This document shows, one piece after another, positions 8,927-18,817 of a DNA stretch of 64,000 bases (positions are counted from its first letter, which is position 1; each line of letters starts with the position of its first letter). The DNA is taken from NCBI RefSeq assembly GCF_014851915.1, contig NZ_JACVAP010000003.1:558001-622000 (forward strand). Direction: 5' to 3'. The stretch comes from Xanthomonas sp. XNM01 (lineage in GTDB: Bacteria; Pseudomonadota; Gammaproteobacteria; Xanthomonadales; Xanthomonadaceae). The notes beneath the pieces are model-generated. The model was given only the letters and a program-made list of their open reading frames with translations. It made no database searches and was not told where the DNA came from. The position numbers and the translations under genes are program-made.

Positions 8927-10231
8927 CTACAGCAGCAGGAACACCAGGCCGATGATCGCGCCGGTGGCGAACAGCAGCATCAGACAGTAGCCCATGATGT
9001 CCTTGATCTTCAGCCCGGCGATGGCCAGCAGCGGCAGCGCGAAGAACGGCTGCAGCATGCTGGTCCACGCATCGCCCCAGGCCACGGCCATCGCGACCCG
9101 CGGCAGGTCCGCGCCCAGCGCCTGCGCGGCAGGCACCATCACCGGCGCCTGCACCGCCCACTGGCCGCCGCCGGAGGGCACGAACATGTTGATCAGGCCG
9201 GCCGACAGGAAGGTCCAGAACGGCAGGCTGGACGCGCTGGCGAAGGAGACGAACCATTCCGACAGCGTCGTCGCCAGGCCCGAGCCGACCAGGATCGCCA
9301 TGATCCCGGCGTAGAACGGGAACTGGATGACGATGCCGGCGCCACCCCTGATCGCCTCCTGCAGCGCCGCCAGCAGCCGCGCCGGGGTGCGGTGCAGGAC
9401 GATGCCCAGCATCAGGAATCCGTAGTTGACGATGTTGAGGTTCAGGCTGCCGCCACCGACGAAGTGGTCGACCAGGAACACCAGGCCGGCGACACCGACC
9501 GCGACCGACAGGATCCAGCCGTGCTCCAGCCGCTCGGCCGGGCTGGCGCCGTGTGCGAGTTGCGGCGGCTCGGCATCGGCCGGCGGCGTGAACAGCACCG
9601 CGTCCTTGTCCGATGGCGTCATCGCGCGGTTGAGCAGCGGCACCACGATCACCAGCAGCGCGACGATCAGCAGGTTGAACGGCGCGAACAGCGTTTCCGA
9701 GGTGGGGATCACGCCGATGGCTTCGTGCAGGAAGTGGCCTTCGGTGGCGATGGTCAGCGGGATCGACCCGGACAGGCCGCCGTGCCAGATGATGAAGCCC
9801 GAATACGCGCTGGCCACCAGCAGCCGGTAGTCCACGCGCACGTGGCGGGCGACCTCGCGCGCGAACAGCGCGCCGATCACCAGGCCGAAGCCCCAGTTGA
9901 TCCAGTTGGCGGCCAGCGCCACCAGGGTGACGACGACGATCGCGTTCTTCGGCGTGCGGCAGCGCGAGGCCAGCCAGGTCAGGCCGCGCTTCACCGGCGG
10001 CGTCTTCGCAAGGATGAAGCCGGTGACCAGCACCAGCAGCATCTGCATCGAGAAGCCGAGCAGTTCCCAGAAGCCGGTGCCCCAGTAACGGACCAGATCG
10101 AGCGGGTGCGCGCGCTCGATCGCCAACGCCGCGATCGCCGCGAGCGCGGTGAAGATCAGCACGAAGACGTAGGCGTCGGGAAGGAAACGCTCGACGAGGC
10201 GAACGCACAGGCGGGTGGCGCGCTGGAACAT
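8927..10231 (-). CDS. Short-chain fatty acid transporter, AtoE/TIGR00366 family
   Basis: Inner-membrane carrier of 434 residues, almost entirely hydrophobic helices, expected to import acetoacetate or short-chain fatty acids. Family blocks include FLPDAYVFVLIFTALAA, ANWINWGFGLVIGALFAREVA, IIWHGGLSGSIPLTIATEGH, and near the C-terminus FVPSGGGQWAVQAPVMVPAA with WGDAWTSMLQPFFALPLL. The start is the ATG giving MFQRATRL; codons upstream lack hydrophobic or conserved content. No fatty acid or acetoacetate genes (such as atoDAB) are beside it, so the substrate is unsettled. The 286 bp between it and xylB hold no gene, only a short GC-rich hairpin (CCCCGCCGCGGGG near 8789). Confidence 0.85.
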   Translation of the reverse strand: MFQRATRLCVRLVERFLPDAYVFVLIFTALAAIAALAIERAHPLDLVRYWGTGFWELLGFSMQMLLVLVTGFILAKTPPVKRGLTWLASRCRTPKNAIVVVTLVALAANWINWGFGLVIGALFAREVARHVRVDYRLLVASAYSGFIIWHGGLSGSIPLTIATEGHFLHEAIGVIPTSETLFAPFNLLIVALLVIVVPLLNRAMTPSDKDAVLFTPPADAEPPQLAHGASPAERLEHGWILSVAVGVAGLVFLVDHFVGGGSLNLNIVNYGFLMLGIVLHRTPARLLAALQEAIRGGAGIVIQFPFYAGIMAILVGSGLATTLSEWFVSFASASSLPFWTFLSAGLINMFVPSGGGQWAVQAPVMVPAAQALGADLPRVAMAVAWGDAWTSMLQPFFALPLLAIAGLKIKDIMGYCLMLLFATGAIIGLVFLLL

Positions 10232-10493
10232 GGCGGGTCGGCCGTGGGGTGGTCGACAGGCAAGCATGGCGGCCACGCGTGGAAGCGTCAGCTAGACCAT
10301 GGTCGTGCGCCGCGGCGCATCATGCCCGCACAGGGCGAACGATGTGCCGACCCGCAGCGCGCGATGCGCCACGGAGCCTGCGCCAGGTGCGCGCATTCCG
10401 GCGGGCGGGCCGGACACGCCGGCATTGCATCGGCGCGGCGCGTGGATTCCGGCAGGGTCGGCACCGGCATCACGCCGGTGCCGGCCGCATGAC

Positions 10494-11093
10494 TCAGGCG
10501 AAGACGCGGAAGCGCACGGCGTCGTCGATGAAGCTCTTGTCGCCGATCGGCGCCTCGTGCGAACCGAACGGCATCTGCGCGCGCAGCTTCCAGCTGGCCG
10601 GCAGGTTCCAGCGCGCGGCAGCGGCCGCGTCCGGCAGCGGGTTGTAGTGCTGCAGGCTGGCGCCGATGCCGGCATCGGCCAGCACGGTCCAGACCGCGTA
10701 CTGGGCGATGCCACTGGCGTGCTCGGACCAGACCGGGAAGTTGTCGGCATACAGCGGGAACTGCTCCTGCAGGCCCTTGACCACGTCCTGGTCCTCATAG
10801 AAGAGCACGGTGCCGGCGCCGGCGGCGAAGCCGGCGATCTTCTGCTCGGTGGCGGCGAAGGCGTCGGCCGGCACGATCTTGCGCAGTTCGTCGCGGACGA
10901 TGTCCCAGAAGGCGTCGCTCTGCGCGCCGAACAGGATCACCGCGCGCGAGCTCTGCGAGTTGAACGAGGACGGCGCATGGCGCACCGCCTCCTGGATCAG
11001 CGCGGTGGTGGCGTCCTGCGACAGCGGCAGGGACTTGCCGAGCGCGTACTGGGTACGACGGGTCTTGAAAGCATCGATCAGCGAAGTGGACAT
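10494..11093 (-). CDS. Nitroreductase family protein (FRM2/HBN1-like)
   Basis: FMN-dependent oxidoreductase of 199 residues. The N-terminal RRTQYALGK and AVRHAPSSFNSQSSRAVILF match the short FRM2/YdgI-type nitroreductases, in which the conserved Ser/Asn/Arg residues contact FMN. The region DNFPVWSEHASGIAQYAVWT followed by GIGASLQHYNPL is the rest of the family signature. Such proteins reduce nitro compounds or act in lipid or redox signalling; the substrate cannot be read from sequence. It is a single gene, divergent from the EAL gene across 323 bp that hold a Clp-type site. Confidence 0.88.
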   Translation of the reverse strand: MSTSLIDAFKTRRTQYALGKSLPLSQDATTALIQEAVRHAPSSFNSQSSRAVILFGAQSDAFWDIVRDELRKIVPADAFAATEQKIAGFAAGAGTVLFYEDQDVVKGLQEQFPLYADNFPVWSEHASGIAQYAVWTVLADAGIGASLQHYNPLPDAAAAARWNLPASWKLRAQMPFGSHEAPIGDKSFIDDAVRFRVFA

Positions 11094-11316
11094 GACGGCT
11101 GCCTGTGGGTGAAAGGTCGCCGGGGAGCTTATGGACCGCGCACCGCCACCGCCAGAACGATCGACGGGACGAATCGTTGCTCCAGATGCACCACACCCGC
11201 ACCCCGCCCTGTCGGCGCCTTGCCGCGATCGTGCCGCCAGGCGGTGGAACGATCCGTTGCGCGGCTCGCCACGGCGGGCTGCGAGGTGACCGCGGCACCG
11301 GAACCACGGCTGCGAA

Positions 11317-11332
11317 TGTGACGCATCTCACA
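11317..11332. promoter_or_regulatory. Perfect CRP/Clp-type binding site
   Basis: TGTGACGCATCTCACA is an exact TGTGA-N6-TCACA inverted repeat, the consensus for CRP and for its xanthomonad homologue Clp. It lies 84 bp before the EAL gene and 223 bp before the divergent nitroreductase. Nothing else in this 323-bp gap looks like a gene. Confidence 0.8.
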
Positions 11333-11416
11333 GCTCCGCACTCGCCCCGCGCACGCCATGATCCAGCCTCTTCCCCTCGCACCGGACCGCTGTTAGCAAT
11401 AGGCGCTGTTTATGGA

Positions 11417-13033
11417 ATGGACGTCCCGGGGATCGCCGTACGGCCCGAGGGTACGGTGCCGCCCACGGAGGAGAACCCGGCATTGCCCATCCAACGGTTC
11501 TATGAAGGCGTGCTCGCGCGCCGGCATCTGGTCGTGGCCGCACTGGTGGCGTCCACGGCGGCGGTGTCGCTGCTGTGCACGCATCTGGCCCTGGTCCAGC
11601 GCGACCGGGTGCAGCTGGACCAGCTGACCCAGCGCCTGCTCGAAGACGCCGACGACGTCGCGCTCGAGTCGGCCAGGACCCTGCAGGCCACCCATGCGCT
11701 GACGACCGAGCCGTGCTCGGAAGCGGACCTGGCCGAACTGCGCTTCCTGGCGTTCCTGGCGCGCAACGTCCGCGACGTCGGCCGGGTCCGCGCTGGGCAG
11801 CTGGTCTGCTCGGCCACCTGGGGCCGGCTGGACGCACCGAAGACGCTGCCGCCGCCCGATCGGATCACCCCCGGGGGCCACCACCTGTGGAACGCGGTCT
11901 CGGACATCGTCGATCCGCGCATCTCGGCGCAGATGGCCGGCAAGGGCGATGCGGTCGTGGTCACCGCACCCGATGCGTTCCGCAGCATGGAGAAGCTGCA
12001 TCCGGACACCGCCCTGCTGCTGTCCAGCCGCGACGGCAGCCACGTGTTCCAGATGTTCGGCAACACGCGCGCCCTGGAGCCCGGCATCGGCGAGGCCTTC
12101 TACGAGGTCGGCCCCACCCGCCGGCAGAGCCGCTGCAGCAGCGCCTTCGACATCTGCGTGGCCGCCCGCAAGGCCGGCTCGGGACTGGGCGGCGCCTCGC
12201 CGTGGCTGCTGCTCGGCATCGGCCTGCTCGGGGGGCTGGCCGGCGCCGGACTGGCCGCGCTGCTGTCGCACACGGCGCGCAACCGCATCTCGATCGAGGC
12301 GCAGCTGGGCCGCGCCATCCGCGGCAATGGCCTGGACGTGGTCTACCAGCCGCTGCGCCAGCTCGACAGCCGGGTGCTGGTCGGGGTCGAGGTGCTGGCG
12401 CGCTGGCGGCTGCGGCAGGGACAGAGCGTGCCACCGGACGTCTTCGTGCCGATGGCCGAACGGATGGGCCTGGGTGGTGCGCTCACCCGCCAGGTGGTGC
12501 GCAAGGCATTCGCCGAGCTCGCGCCGCGCCTGAGCGCCAGCAGCGCGATCTACGTCAGCCTCAACCTGACCGCCGACGACCTGATGGACGAGCGCTTCCA
12601 TGCCTGGCTGGAGGCGCAGTGCGCCCGCCACGGCATCGCCGCCTCGGCGGTGGTGCTGGAGATCACCGAACGCTCGACCGCGGCCCACGCCGACCTGGCC
12701 AGCCGCATGCGCGCCCTGCGCGACAAGGGCTTCCGCTTCTTCATCGACGACTTCGGCACCGGTTACTCCAACCTGGCCTACCTGACCGACCTGCCGCTGG
12801 ACGGGATCAAGATCGACAAGCGCTTCACCGCGTCGATCGGCACCGGCTCGCCGATCAGCCAGATCCTCGAGCCGATCTGCGCGATGGCGCGCATCCTCCG
12901 GGTGCGGGTGGTGGTCGAAGGCGTCGAAACCGAGCCCCAGGTCCAGCACATCCGCCAGCTGCTGCCCGAGGCCATCGGCCAAGGCTGGCTGCTCGGCCAT
13001 CCGGTGCCGGGCCCGGTGCTGCCGGCCCGCTGA
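11417..13033 (+). CDS. CSS-motif sensor c-di-GMP phosphodiesterase (EAL domain)
   Basis: Membrane phosphodiesterase of 538 residues. TM helix 1 is near 37-55, TM helix 2 near 262-285. The periplasmic CSS domain between them carries Cys100 and the CSA block at 131-133; in relatives such cysteines form a redox-sensing disulphide. The cytoplasmic EAL domain from about 300 has EVLARW (EVL in place of EAL) with Glu325, Asn383, Glu415 in LEITER, DDFGTGYS with Asp444/Asp445, KIDK at 465-468 and VEGVETEPQV, so catalytic residues look complete and it should degrade c-di-GMP. The start is the ATG giving MDVPGIAV. Upstream codons look non-coding. The Clp-type site upstream suggests control by a regulator that itself senses c-di-GMP. 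Confidence 0.92.
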   Translation: MDVPGIAVRPEGTVPPTEENPALPIQRFYEGVLARRHLVVAALVASTAAVSLLCTHLALVQRDRVQLDQLTQRLLEDADDVALESARTLQATHALTTEPCSEADLAELRFLAFLARNVRDVGRVRAGQLVCSATWGRLDAPKTLPPPDRITPGGHHLWNAVSDIVDPRISAQMAGKGDAVVVTAPDAFRSMEKLHPDTALLLSSRDGSHVFQMFGNTRALEPGIGEAFYEVGPTRRQSRCSSAFDICVAARKAGSGLGGASPWLLLGIGLLGGLAGAGLAALLSHTARNRISIEAQLGRAIRGNGLDVVYQPLRQLDSRVLVGVEVLARWRLRQGQSVPPDVFVPMAERMGLGGALTRQVVRKAFAELAPRLSASSAIYVSLNLTADDLMDERFHAWLEAQCARHGIAASAVVLEITERSTAAHADLASRMRALRDKGFRFFIDDFGTGYSNLAYLTDLPLDGIKIDKRFTASIGTGSPISQILEPICAMARILRVRVVVEGVETEPQVQHIRQLLPEAIGQGWLLGHPVPGPVLPAR

Positions 13034-13093
13034 GGCACGCCGCCGCCTTCATCGTCGCGCGGGGATACTCGCCTTTCAGACACGGAGGCACGC

Positions 13094-13981
13094 ATGGACG
13101 TTCTGGTCACCGGAGGCACCGGCTTCATCGGCCGCCCGCTGTGTGCGCGGCTGCTGGCCGACGGGCACCGGGTCACGGTCCTCAGCCGCTCCCCTGCGCG
13201 TTTCGCTGCGGCGATGCCGCAGGTCCGGCTGGTCGATCGGCTGGAGACCGCAGGCCGCGCCGAGGCGGTGGTCAATCTCGCCGGCGAGGGCCTCAGCGAC
13301 GGCCGCTGGACCGCCGCACGCAAGCGGCGGTTCCGGCAGTCGCGGCTGGACACCACGGCCCGGCTGCACGACTGGATCGCCGCGCAGCCGGGCGCGCAGC
13401 GGCCGCGGGTGCTGGTCTCCGGCTCGGCGATCGGCTTCTACGGCGACCGCGGCGACACGGCGCTGGACGAGACCGCCACGCCTGGCGACGACTTCGCCGC
13501 GCAGCTGTGCCGCGACTGGGAGGCGCAGGCGCTGCGCGTGGCCGCGCTCGGGCCACGGGTGTGCCTGCTGCGCACCGGGATCGTGCTGGCCGCCGATGGC
13601 GGTGCGCTGGCGCGGATGCTGCCGCCGTTCCGGCTCGGCGCGGGCGGCCGGTTCGGCGATGGCCGGCACTGGATGAGCTGGATCCACCGCGACGACCTGG
13701 TCGCGCTGGTCGCGTGGCTGCTGCAGGGCGATCTGCACGGGCCGTTCAACGGCACCGCGCCGGAGCCGGTGCGCAATGACGCGTTCGTGCGTGAGCTGGC
13801 CGGCGCCCTGCACCGCCCGGCCCTGTTGCCGCTGCCGGCGACCGCGCTGCGCCTGGCCTTCGGCGAGATGGCCGACCTGCTGCTGGCCAGCCAGCGGGTG
13901 CTGCCGCAGCGCGCGCAGCAGGCCGGATTCGCGTTCCGCCATCCCGGCCTCGCCGAGGCGCTGCAGGAGATCCTGCGCTGA
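13094..13981 (+). CDS. TIGR01777 family SDR-like epimerase (YfcH-like)
   Basis: Extended SDR-type NAD(P)-binding protein of 295 residues with DUF1731 at its C-terminus. It starts MDVLVTGGTGFIGRPLC, the Rossmann Gly motif, followed by AVVNLAGEGLSDGRW, LVSGSAIGFYGDRGD, and the C-terminal LPATALRLAFGEMADLLLAS with HPGLAEALQEIL. Members are called nucleoside-diphosphate-sugar epimerases, but no reaction is established. Its stop overlaps the start of the next gene by one base (TGATG), so the two are translationally coupled. Confidence 0.9.
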   Translation: MDVLVTGGTGFIGRPLCARLLADGHRVTVLSRSPARFAAAMPQVRLVDRLETAGRAEAVVNLAGEGLSDGRWTAARKRRFRQSRLDTTARLHDWIAAQPGAQRPRVLVSGSAIGFYGDRGDTALDETATPGDDFAAQLCRDWEAQALRVAALGPRVCLLRTGIVLAADGGALARMLPPFRLGAGGRFGDGRHWMSWIHRDDLVALVAWLLQGDLHGPFNGTAPEPVRNDAFVRELAGALHRPALLPLPATALRLAFGEMADLLLASQRVLPQRAQQAGFAFRHPGLAEALQEILR

Positions 13982-14358
13982 TGCCGGACAGCACGCCCAT
14001 GACCCACACCGCGTCCTGCCATTGCGGCGCCGTCCGGATCGAACTGGACGCGCTGCCCGACAGCGTCACCGCCTGCAACTGCTCGCTGTGCACCTGCTAC
14101 GGCGTGCTGTGGGCCTACTGCGATGCCGCGCAGATCGTCGCGCTGCCGGCGGCCTCGCTGACCCGGACCTACGCCTGGAACGGCCGCCACGTCGATTTCC
14201 ACCATTGCGCGCACTGCGGCTGCGTCACCCACTGGACGCCGCGCGATCCCGGCCGCGTCCGACGCGGCATCAATGCGCGGCTGTTTCCGCCGGCCGTGCT
14301 CGCGGCGCTGCGCGTGCGCCACCGCGACGGTGCCGACACCGGCAAGTATCTGGACTGA
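13981..14358 (+). CDS. GFA family zinc protein
   Basis: Small zinc-binding protein of 125 residues related to glutathione-dependent formaldehyde-activating enzyme. Cysteines are arranged as in the family: CHC at 13-15 (SCHCGAVRIE), the CNCSLCTCYG run at 32-41, and HCAHCGCVTHW at 75-85. These ligate structural and catalytic Zn. The formaldehyde role applies only to the founding member, so the substrate is unknown. Start at 13981 overlaps the preceding stop; the ATG at 13999 (MTHTASCHCG) is an equally good start by homology. Confidence 0.85.
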   Translation: MPDSTPMTHTASCHCGAVRIELDALPDSVTACNCSLCTCYGVLWAYCDAAQIVALPAASLTRTYAWNGRHVDFHHCAHCGCVTHWTPRDPGRVRRGINARLFPPAVLAALRVRHRDGADTGKYLD

Positions 14359-14417
14359 TCGGCCCGCCCCCGGATCCGATGCCGCCCGGCCGTCGCTGCG
14401 ACCGGTGCGCCAGCGTG

Positions 14418-14927
14418 TCAGTAGCCGGGGCCGACGCCCCGGTAGTACGGGTACGGGCCATGCATCCGGCCGAAGCCGTGGTACGGGCCGTGATACAGGC
14501 CCGGGCCGTCGCCTTCGGCGACGTTGATCTGCAGGTTCATCGTGCCGCTGCGGCCGCTGTCGGTCGTGTATTCCTTGCACACGTTCACGCTGGCCGCATT
14601 CCAGCGGCTGGTGCCGGCGCGGCTGGTGCCGATCCCGGTGGTCAGGCTGCCGGTGACCGTGCTGTCGCTGCCGTCCGGCGCGGTCGGACAGGCCGCGCGC
14701 CGGACCGTGGCCACGTCGCGCGGCTTCTGCTCGCTGGCCGGCACGCCCGAGGTGTCGCCGTACCAGGTGCCGGGCGGATCGCCCTTGCCCCAGGTCGGCC
14801 GCGCGCCATCGTCGGGCACGCTCAGGTCCAGGCCCGTCCCCGCGTCAGGGGAGGTCGCGTCCATCGCCGATGCGTCGGCGAGCCACAGCGACAGGGCGAG
14901 CGCGGCACAGAGCGGAATCGGACGCAT
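14418..14927 (-). CDS. Secreted hypothetical protein
   Basis: No family recognised. 169 residues with a clear signal peptide (MRPIPLCAALALSLWLADAS, cleavage near ASA). The mature part is Thr/Ser/Gly-rich with two Cys (ACPTAPDG and VNVCKEY) that could form a disulphide. The tail is rich in Gly, Tyr, His and Pro (GPYHGFGRMHGPYPYYRGVG). Probably periplasmic or surface. The gene stands alone, convergent with the GFA gene. Codon use looks normal, with GC-rich third positions. Confidence 0.7.
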   Translation of the reverse strand: MRPIPLCAALALSLWLADASAMDATSPDAGTGLDLSVPDDGARPTWGKGDPPGTWYGDTSGVPASEQKPRDVATVRRAACPTAPDGSDSTVTGSLTTGIGTSRAGTSRWNAASVNVCKEYTTDSGRSGTMNLQINVAEGDGPGLYHGPYHGFGRMHGPYPYYRGVGPGY

Positions 14928-15109
14928 GGTGGACCTTCGACGAAAGAGTGTGGCGGCGGAACGGAACGACAGGGCGACGCTAGCAGGCCCCGCTTGAATC
15001 GTGGCTGCACCGTCGCCGCCAGGCCGGGAACCGATGGCGGCCGCCGCGATCAGGGTGCGTGCATCGTATCGGAGACGCCCGCACGGCGGACGCAGGCGGC
15101 CGATCCGGC

Positions 15110-16405
15110 TCAGTCCGCGCGGACCTGGAACGGGAAGTTGGCATAGGCGGCATGCCCCCGGCCGTCGTGGATTTCGACGAACAGGCGATAGTCGCCGGGC
15201 GCCGTCGGCGCGGTCAGCTGCACGCGGCCGTCGCCGGTCTCGCGCAGGCCGGCCTCCACCAGGCGCGGCAATGCTTCGGGATCGCCGCCGATCGAGGTCG
15301 CGGTGCTCTCCTCGCGCACGCTCCAGCGGTACCGGAGCGGATCGCCATCGGCGTCCCCGGCCTGCACCGCGGCGCGGTAGCCGCGGCCGGCCTGCAGCAC
15401 CACGCTGTCGGTGGCAGCGCGCCCGTCGAGCGTGATCGGCGAGGTCGACGGCGCACGGTTGCCCGGCCAGCGGCCGGTCCAGGCGTACTGCATCGCGTCG
15501 ATGCCGGGCGTGGTCTCGCCGCTGGGCAGGAACAGGCCGTACCAGGTCGGCGTGCGCTCCTGCTTGTGCCCCCACAGGAACACGAACGACCCCAGGCCGC
15601 GCCGGCGGTCGGCATCGATCTGCTCGCGGTAGCGGCGCTGCAGCAGGTTTGCCTTGGTCGAGGCATCGTCCTCGATCGGCGCGCCCCAGGCGGTCGCGGG
15701 ACTCTCCCAGTGCCCGGTCGGCCCCCATTCGGTGACGATGTACGGGCCACGCCAGGCGCTGGCCTGCAGCAGGTGCTGCAGTTCGTCGACCTCGCCGTAC
15801 AGCTGCAGGCCCAGCAGATCCAGCGAAGGCGCGCGCCGGACGACCTCGGACACCACCGCAGGATCGAAGCCGGCCAGCGGCGTCATCACCGGATGCGCCG
15901 GATCGACGGCGTGGATCATCCGCGCGATCTGCTCGACCGCATCCCAGACCTTCGGATTGCGCGCTTCCAGGTTCAGCTCGTTGCCGACCAGCCACATCAG
16001 CACCGCCGGATGGTCCTTGTAGCGCAGCACCTCGTCCCGCACGCGCTGCAGCTGGCGCTCGACCGCGGCCGCATCGTCGTAGTCGAAGCCGTGCCGCTCG
16101 CGGGCCACGTCCAGGCCCATCGCCACCATCAGCCCGTTGCGCTGCGCGCGATCGAGCATGGCCTCGACCCCGGCCGGGTCGCCGCTGCTGCTCCAGGTGC
16201 GGAACGCGTTGCCGCCGCGCGCAGCCAGCGCTTCCTGGTCGCCATCGGCCAGGCCGGCGCCCAGCACGCGGAACGGCTGACCATCGATGGTCAGATGGTG
16301 CGCGCCATCGTGCGCGACGATGCGGACCTGGGACGGCGCGGCGCACAGCGGCATGGCCGCGCAGAGCGCCAGGCCGGCGAGGATCAGGCGGAACGACGAC
16401 GACAT
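15110..16405 (-). CDS. Secreted glycoside hydrolase-like TIM-barrel protein
   Basis: Exported protein of 431 residues (signal peptide MSSSFRLILAGLALCAAMPL, cleavage after CAA). The barrel resembles the catalytic domain of GH2/clan-A hydrolases: WLVGNELNLEARNP has the Asn-Glu pair of an acid/base, and PYIVTEWGPTGHWES has a Glu in the nucleophile position. VLRYKDHPAVLMW is the strand before the acid/base. A C-terminal beta-sandwich, Ig-like or PKD-like, begins near residue 325 (DGDPLRYRWSV). GGGAG precedes the ATG with good spacing. The substrate is not readable; beta-linked glucan or mannan is possible. Confidence 0.75.
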   Translation of the reverse strand: MSSSFRLILAGLALCAAMPLCAAPSQVRIVAHDGAHHLTIDGQPFRVLGAGLADGDQEALAARGGNAFRTWSSSGDPAGVEAMLDRAQRNGLMVAMGLDVARERHGFDYDDAAAVERQLQRVRDEVLRYKDHPAVLMWLVGNELNLEARNPKVWDAVEQIARMIHAVDPAHPVMTPLAGFDPAVVSEVVRRAPSLDLLGLQLYGEVDELQHLLQASAWRGPYIVTEWGPTGHWESPATAWGAPIEDDASTKANLLQRRYREQIDADRRRGLGSFVFLWGHKQERTPTWYGLFLPSGETTPGIDAMQYAWTGRWPGNRAPSTSPITLDGRAATDSVVLQAGRGYRAAVQAGDADGDPLRYRWSVREESTATSIGGDPEALPRLVEAGLRETGDGRVQLTAPTAPGDYRLFVEIHDGRGHAAYANFPFQVRAD

Positions 16406-16573
16406 GCAGGCTCCCGACGAAAAGGAGGCCATGATGCCAATGCACCTGAACGGTGCAAACCCGCGGTGATCCAGCCGGCGATGAACAGGCAGTCAGCCTC
16501 CTGAACGCGGTTCATTCAATGCCTCCGTCCCGCAGCCGCTAACCCGGGGGCCCCCTGTCCCCGGATCCGTTCC

Positions 16574-18817
16574 ATGAAGTCGCTGCATTCCCTGCGCCGA
16601 GGCGTGGCCAACCTGTCGCTGGCCCGCAAGTTCATCCTCCTCTGCATCCTGCTGACCATCGGTGTGGTCACGCTGGCGGTCGCGGCCGCGCGCCTGCAGT
16701 ACCTGGACCTGGTCGAGGCCCGCAAGGCCAGCGTCAAGACCCAGGTCGAGATGGGCATGAGCATCCTGGAGTACTACGCCGGACGCACCGACCTGGACGA
16801 GGCCGCCGCCAAGGCCGCGGCGCTGGAAGCGTTGGCCCAGGTCCGCACCAACGGCGGCGTCGACTACTTCTTCGCGGTCGATCCCGAGCTGAGGCTGGTC
16901 CTGCATCCGACCCGCCCGGCCGGCACCGACATGAGCGACTACCGCAGCGAGGAAGGCCAGTACGTCTACCGCGACCTGCTCGCCGCGGCCACCAGCGGCG
17001 ACGGCTTCACCGAGTACAGCGCGCCCAAGCCGGGCAGCGAGGGCCAGCAGCCCAAGTTCGGCTACTCGCAGGTGTTCCCTGCCTGGAACTGGACGCTGTC
17101 GATGGGCGTGTACGCCGACGACATCCAGGCCAGCGCCTGGCAGTTCACCCGCATCCTGACCGCGATCGGCGCCGGCCTGATCGCCGTGTTCGCCGGCCTG
17201 TGCTGGCTGATCGCGACCCTGATCGGCAATCCGCTGCGCAAGGCCACGGTGACCGCCGAGGCGATCGCCGCCGGCCGCTTCGACAACGACATCGTCGCCG
17301 ACACCCGCGACGAGACCGGCCGCCTGCTGGCCAGCATGCAGCAGATGCAGACCCAGCTGCAGCGCTTCAACGCGGAGATGCAGCAGCTGATCGCGCTGCA
17401 GAAGGGCGAGAACGTCGCGCACCGCATGCCGGAGGACTTCCCGGGCGACTACGGCACGATGGCGCAGGGCGTGAACGAGGCGCTGTTCGAGCACATCGAC
17501 GCGATGAACGACGCGATCGGCGTGATGGACGACTACGGCCGCGGCGACCTGAGCCGCGACATGCGCCGCCTGCCGGGCCAGCGTGCGGTCCTGCACGAGT
17601 CGCTGGACGCGGTGAAGCGCAACCTGTCGGGCATCAACGCCGAGATCCGCCAGCTGGCCGACGCCGCCGCCCGCGGCGACTTCAGCGCGCGCGGCGACGA
17701 GGCCCGCTATGCGTTCGCCTTCCGCGACATGGTCGCTGCGCTGAACCGGCTGATGCAGCAGGCCGATTCGGGCCTGGCCGACGTCGGCCGCATCATCGGC
17801 GCGATCGCCGCCGGCGACCTGACCCAGCGCGTCGAACGCCATTACGAAGGCGCGTTCGGCGAGCTGGCCAGCGCCGCCAACAGCACCGCCGAGCAGCTGA
17901 CCGGCATCGTCCGCGGCATCCAGCAGTCGGCCGAATCGATCAGCACCGCCTCCGGCGAGATCGCCACCGGCAACACCGACCTGTCGGCGCGCACCGAGCA
18001 GCAGGCGGCCAACCTGGAGGAAACCGCCGCGTCGATGGAGGAACTGACCTCCACCGTGCGCCAGAACGCCGAGAACGCGCGCCAGGCCAACCAGCTGGCG
18101 CTGGGCGCCGGCAACGTGGCCACCAGCGGCGGCGAGGTGATGACCCAGGTCGTCAGCACGATGCAGGCGATCAGCAGCGCCTCCTCGCGCATCGGCGACA
18201 TCATCGGCGTGATCGACGGCATCGCCTTCCAGACCAACATCCTGGCGCTGAACGCGGCGGTCGAGGCCGCGCGCGCCGGCGAGCAGGGCCGCGGCTTCGC
18301 GGTGGTCGCCTCCGAGGTGCGCAGCCTGGCGCAGCGTTCGGCCGAGGCGGCCAAGGAGATCAAGACGCTGATCTCCGACTCGGTCGAGAAGGTCGGCCAG
18401 GGCTCGGAGCTGGTGACCCGCGCCGGCGCGACGATGGACGAGGTGGTGACCTCGGTGCGCCGCGTCACCGACATCATGGCCGAGATCACCGCGGCCAGCA
18501 CCGAGCAGAGCGCCGGCATCGAGCAGGTCAGCCGCACCGTGGTCGACCTGGACCAGGTCACCCAGCAGAACGCGGCGCTGGTCGAGGAGGCCACCGCGGC
18601 CGCGCGCAGCCTGGAAGACCAGGCCGCCGGGCTGACCCAGGCGGTATCGGTGTTCCGGATCGACGGCGCCGCACCGCGCCACGTGCGCACGCCCGCGGTG
18701 GCGGCACGTCCTGCGGCCACCTCCGCGACGCCGGCACGCAGGCCGGCTCCGGCACGGCCCGCTCCGATGGTGGGCAACACCGCGCTGGCTCAGGACGCGG
18801 ACTGGGCGGAGTTCTGA
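16574..18817 (+). CDS. Methyl-accepting chemotaxis protein with Cache domain
   Basis: Chemoreceptor of 747 residues. TM1 near 19-39, periplasmic single Cache-like domain 40-190 ([21 protein letters not shown]), TM2 near 194-218, then HAMP ([20 protein letters not shown]) and further HAMP-like repeats. A second [20 protein letters not shown]-type HAMP lies before the signalling domain. The conserved hairpin tip reads [20 protein letters not shown], then [17 protein letters not shown]. The protein ends in DWAEF, an xWxxF pentapeptide like the E. coli NWETF tether for CheR and CheB, at the end of a Pro/Ala-rich linker. No che genes are adjacent. The ligand is unknown; sCache domains often bind small organic acids. 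Confidence 0.95.
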   Translation: MKSLHSLRRGVANLSLARKFILLCILLTIGVVTLAVAAARLQYLDLVEARKASVKTQVEMGMSILEYYAGRTDLDEAAAKAAALEALAQVRTNGGVDYFFAVDPELRLVLHPTRPAGTDMSDYRSEEGQYVYRDLLAAATSGDGFTEYSAPKPGSEGQQPKFGYSQVFPAWNWTLSMGVYADDIQASAWQFTRILTAIGAGLIAVFAGLCWLIATLIGNPLRKATVTAEAIAAGRFDNDIVADTRDETGRLLASMQQMQTQLQRFNAEMQQLIALQKGENVAHRMPEDFPGDYGTMAQGVNEALFEHIDAMNDAIGVMDDYGRGDLSRDMRRLPGQRAVLHESLDAVKRNLSGINAEIRQLADAAARGDFSARGDEARYAFAFRDMVAALNRLMQQADSGLADVGRIIGAIAAGDLTQRVERHYEGAFGELASAANSTAEQLTGIVRGIQQSAESISTASGEIATGNTDLSARTEQQAANLEETAASMEELTSTVRQNAENARQANQLALGAGNVATSGGEVMTQVVSTMQAISSASSRIGDIIGVIDGIAFQTNILALNAAVEAARAGEQGRGFAVVASEVRSLAQRSAEAAKEIKTLISDSVEKVGQGSELVTRAGATMDEVVTSVRRVTDIMAEITAASTEQSAGIEQVSRTVVDLDQVTQQNAALVEEATAAARSLEDQAAGLTQAVSVFRIDGAAPRHVRTPAVAARPAATSATPARRPAPARPAPMVGNTALAQDADWAEF

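Noticed and set aside
16493-18682. 729-codon minus-strand open frame over the chemoreceptor
   Set aside because: Antisense to a complete MCP with all its motifs; Gly/Leu/Arg-rich repeats mirror the MCP coding strand.
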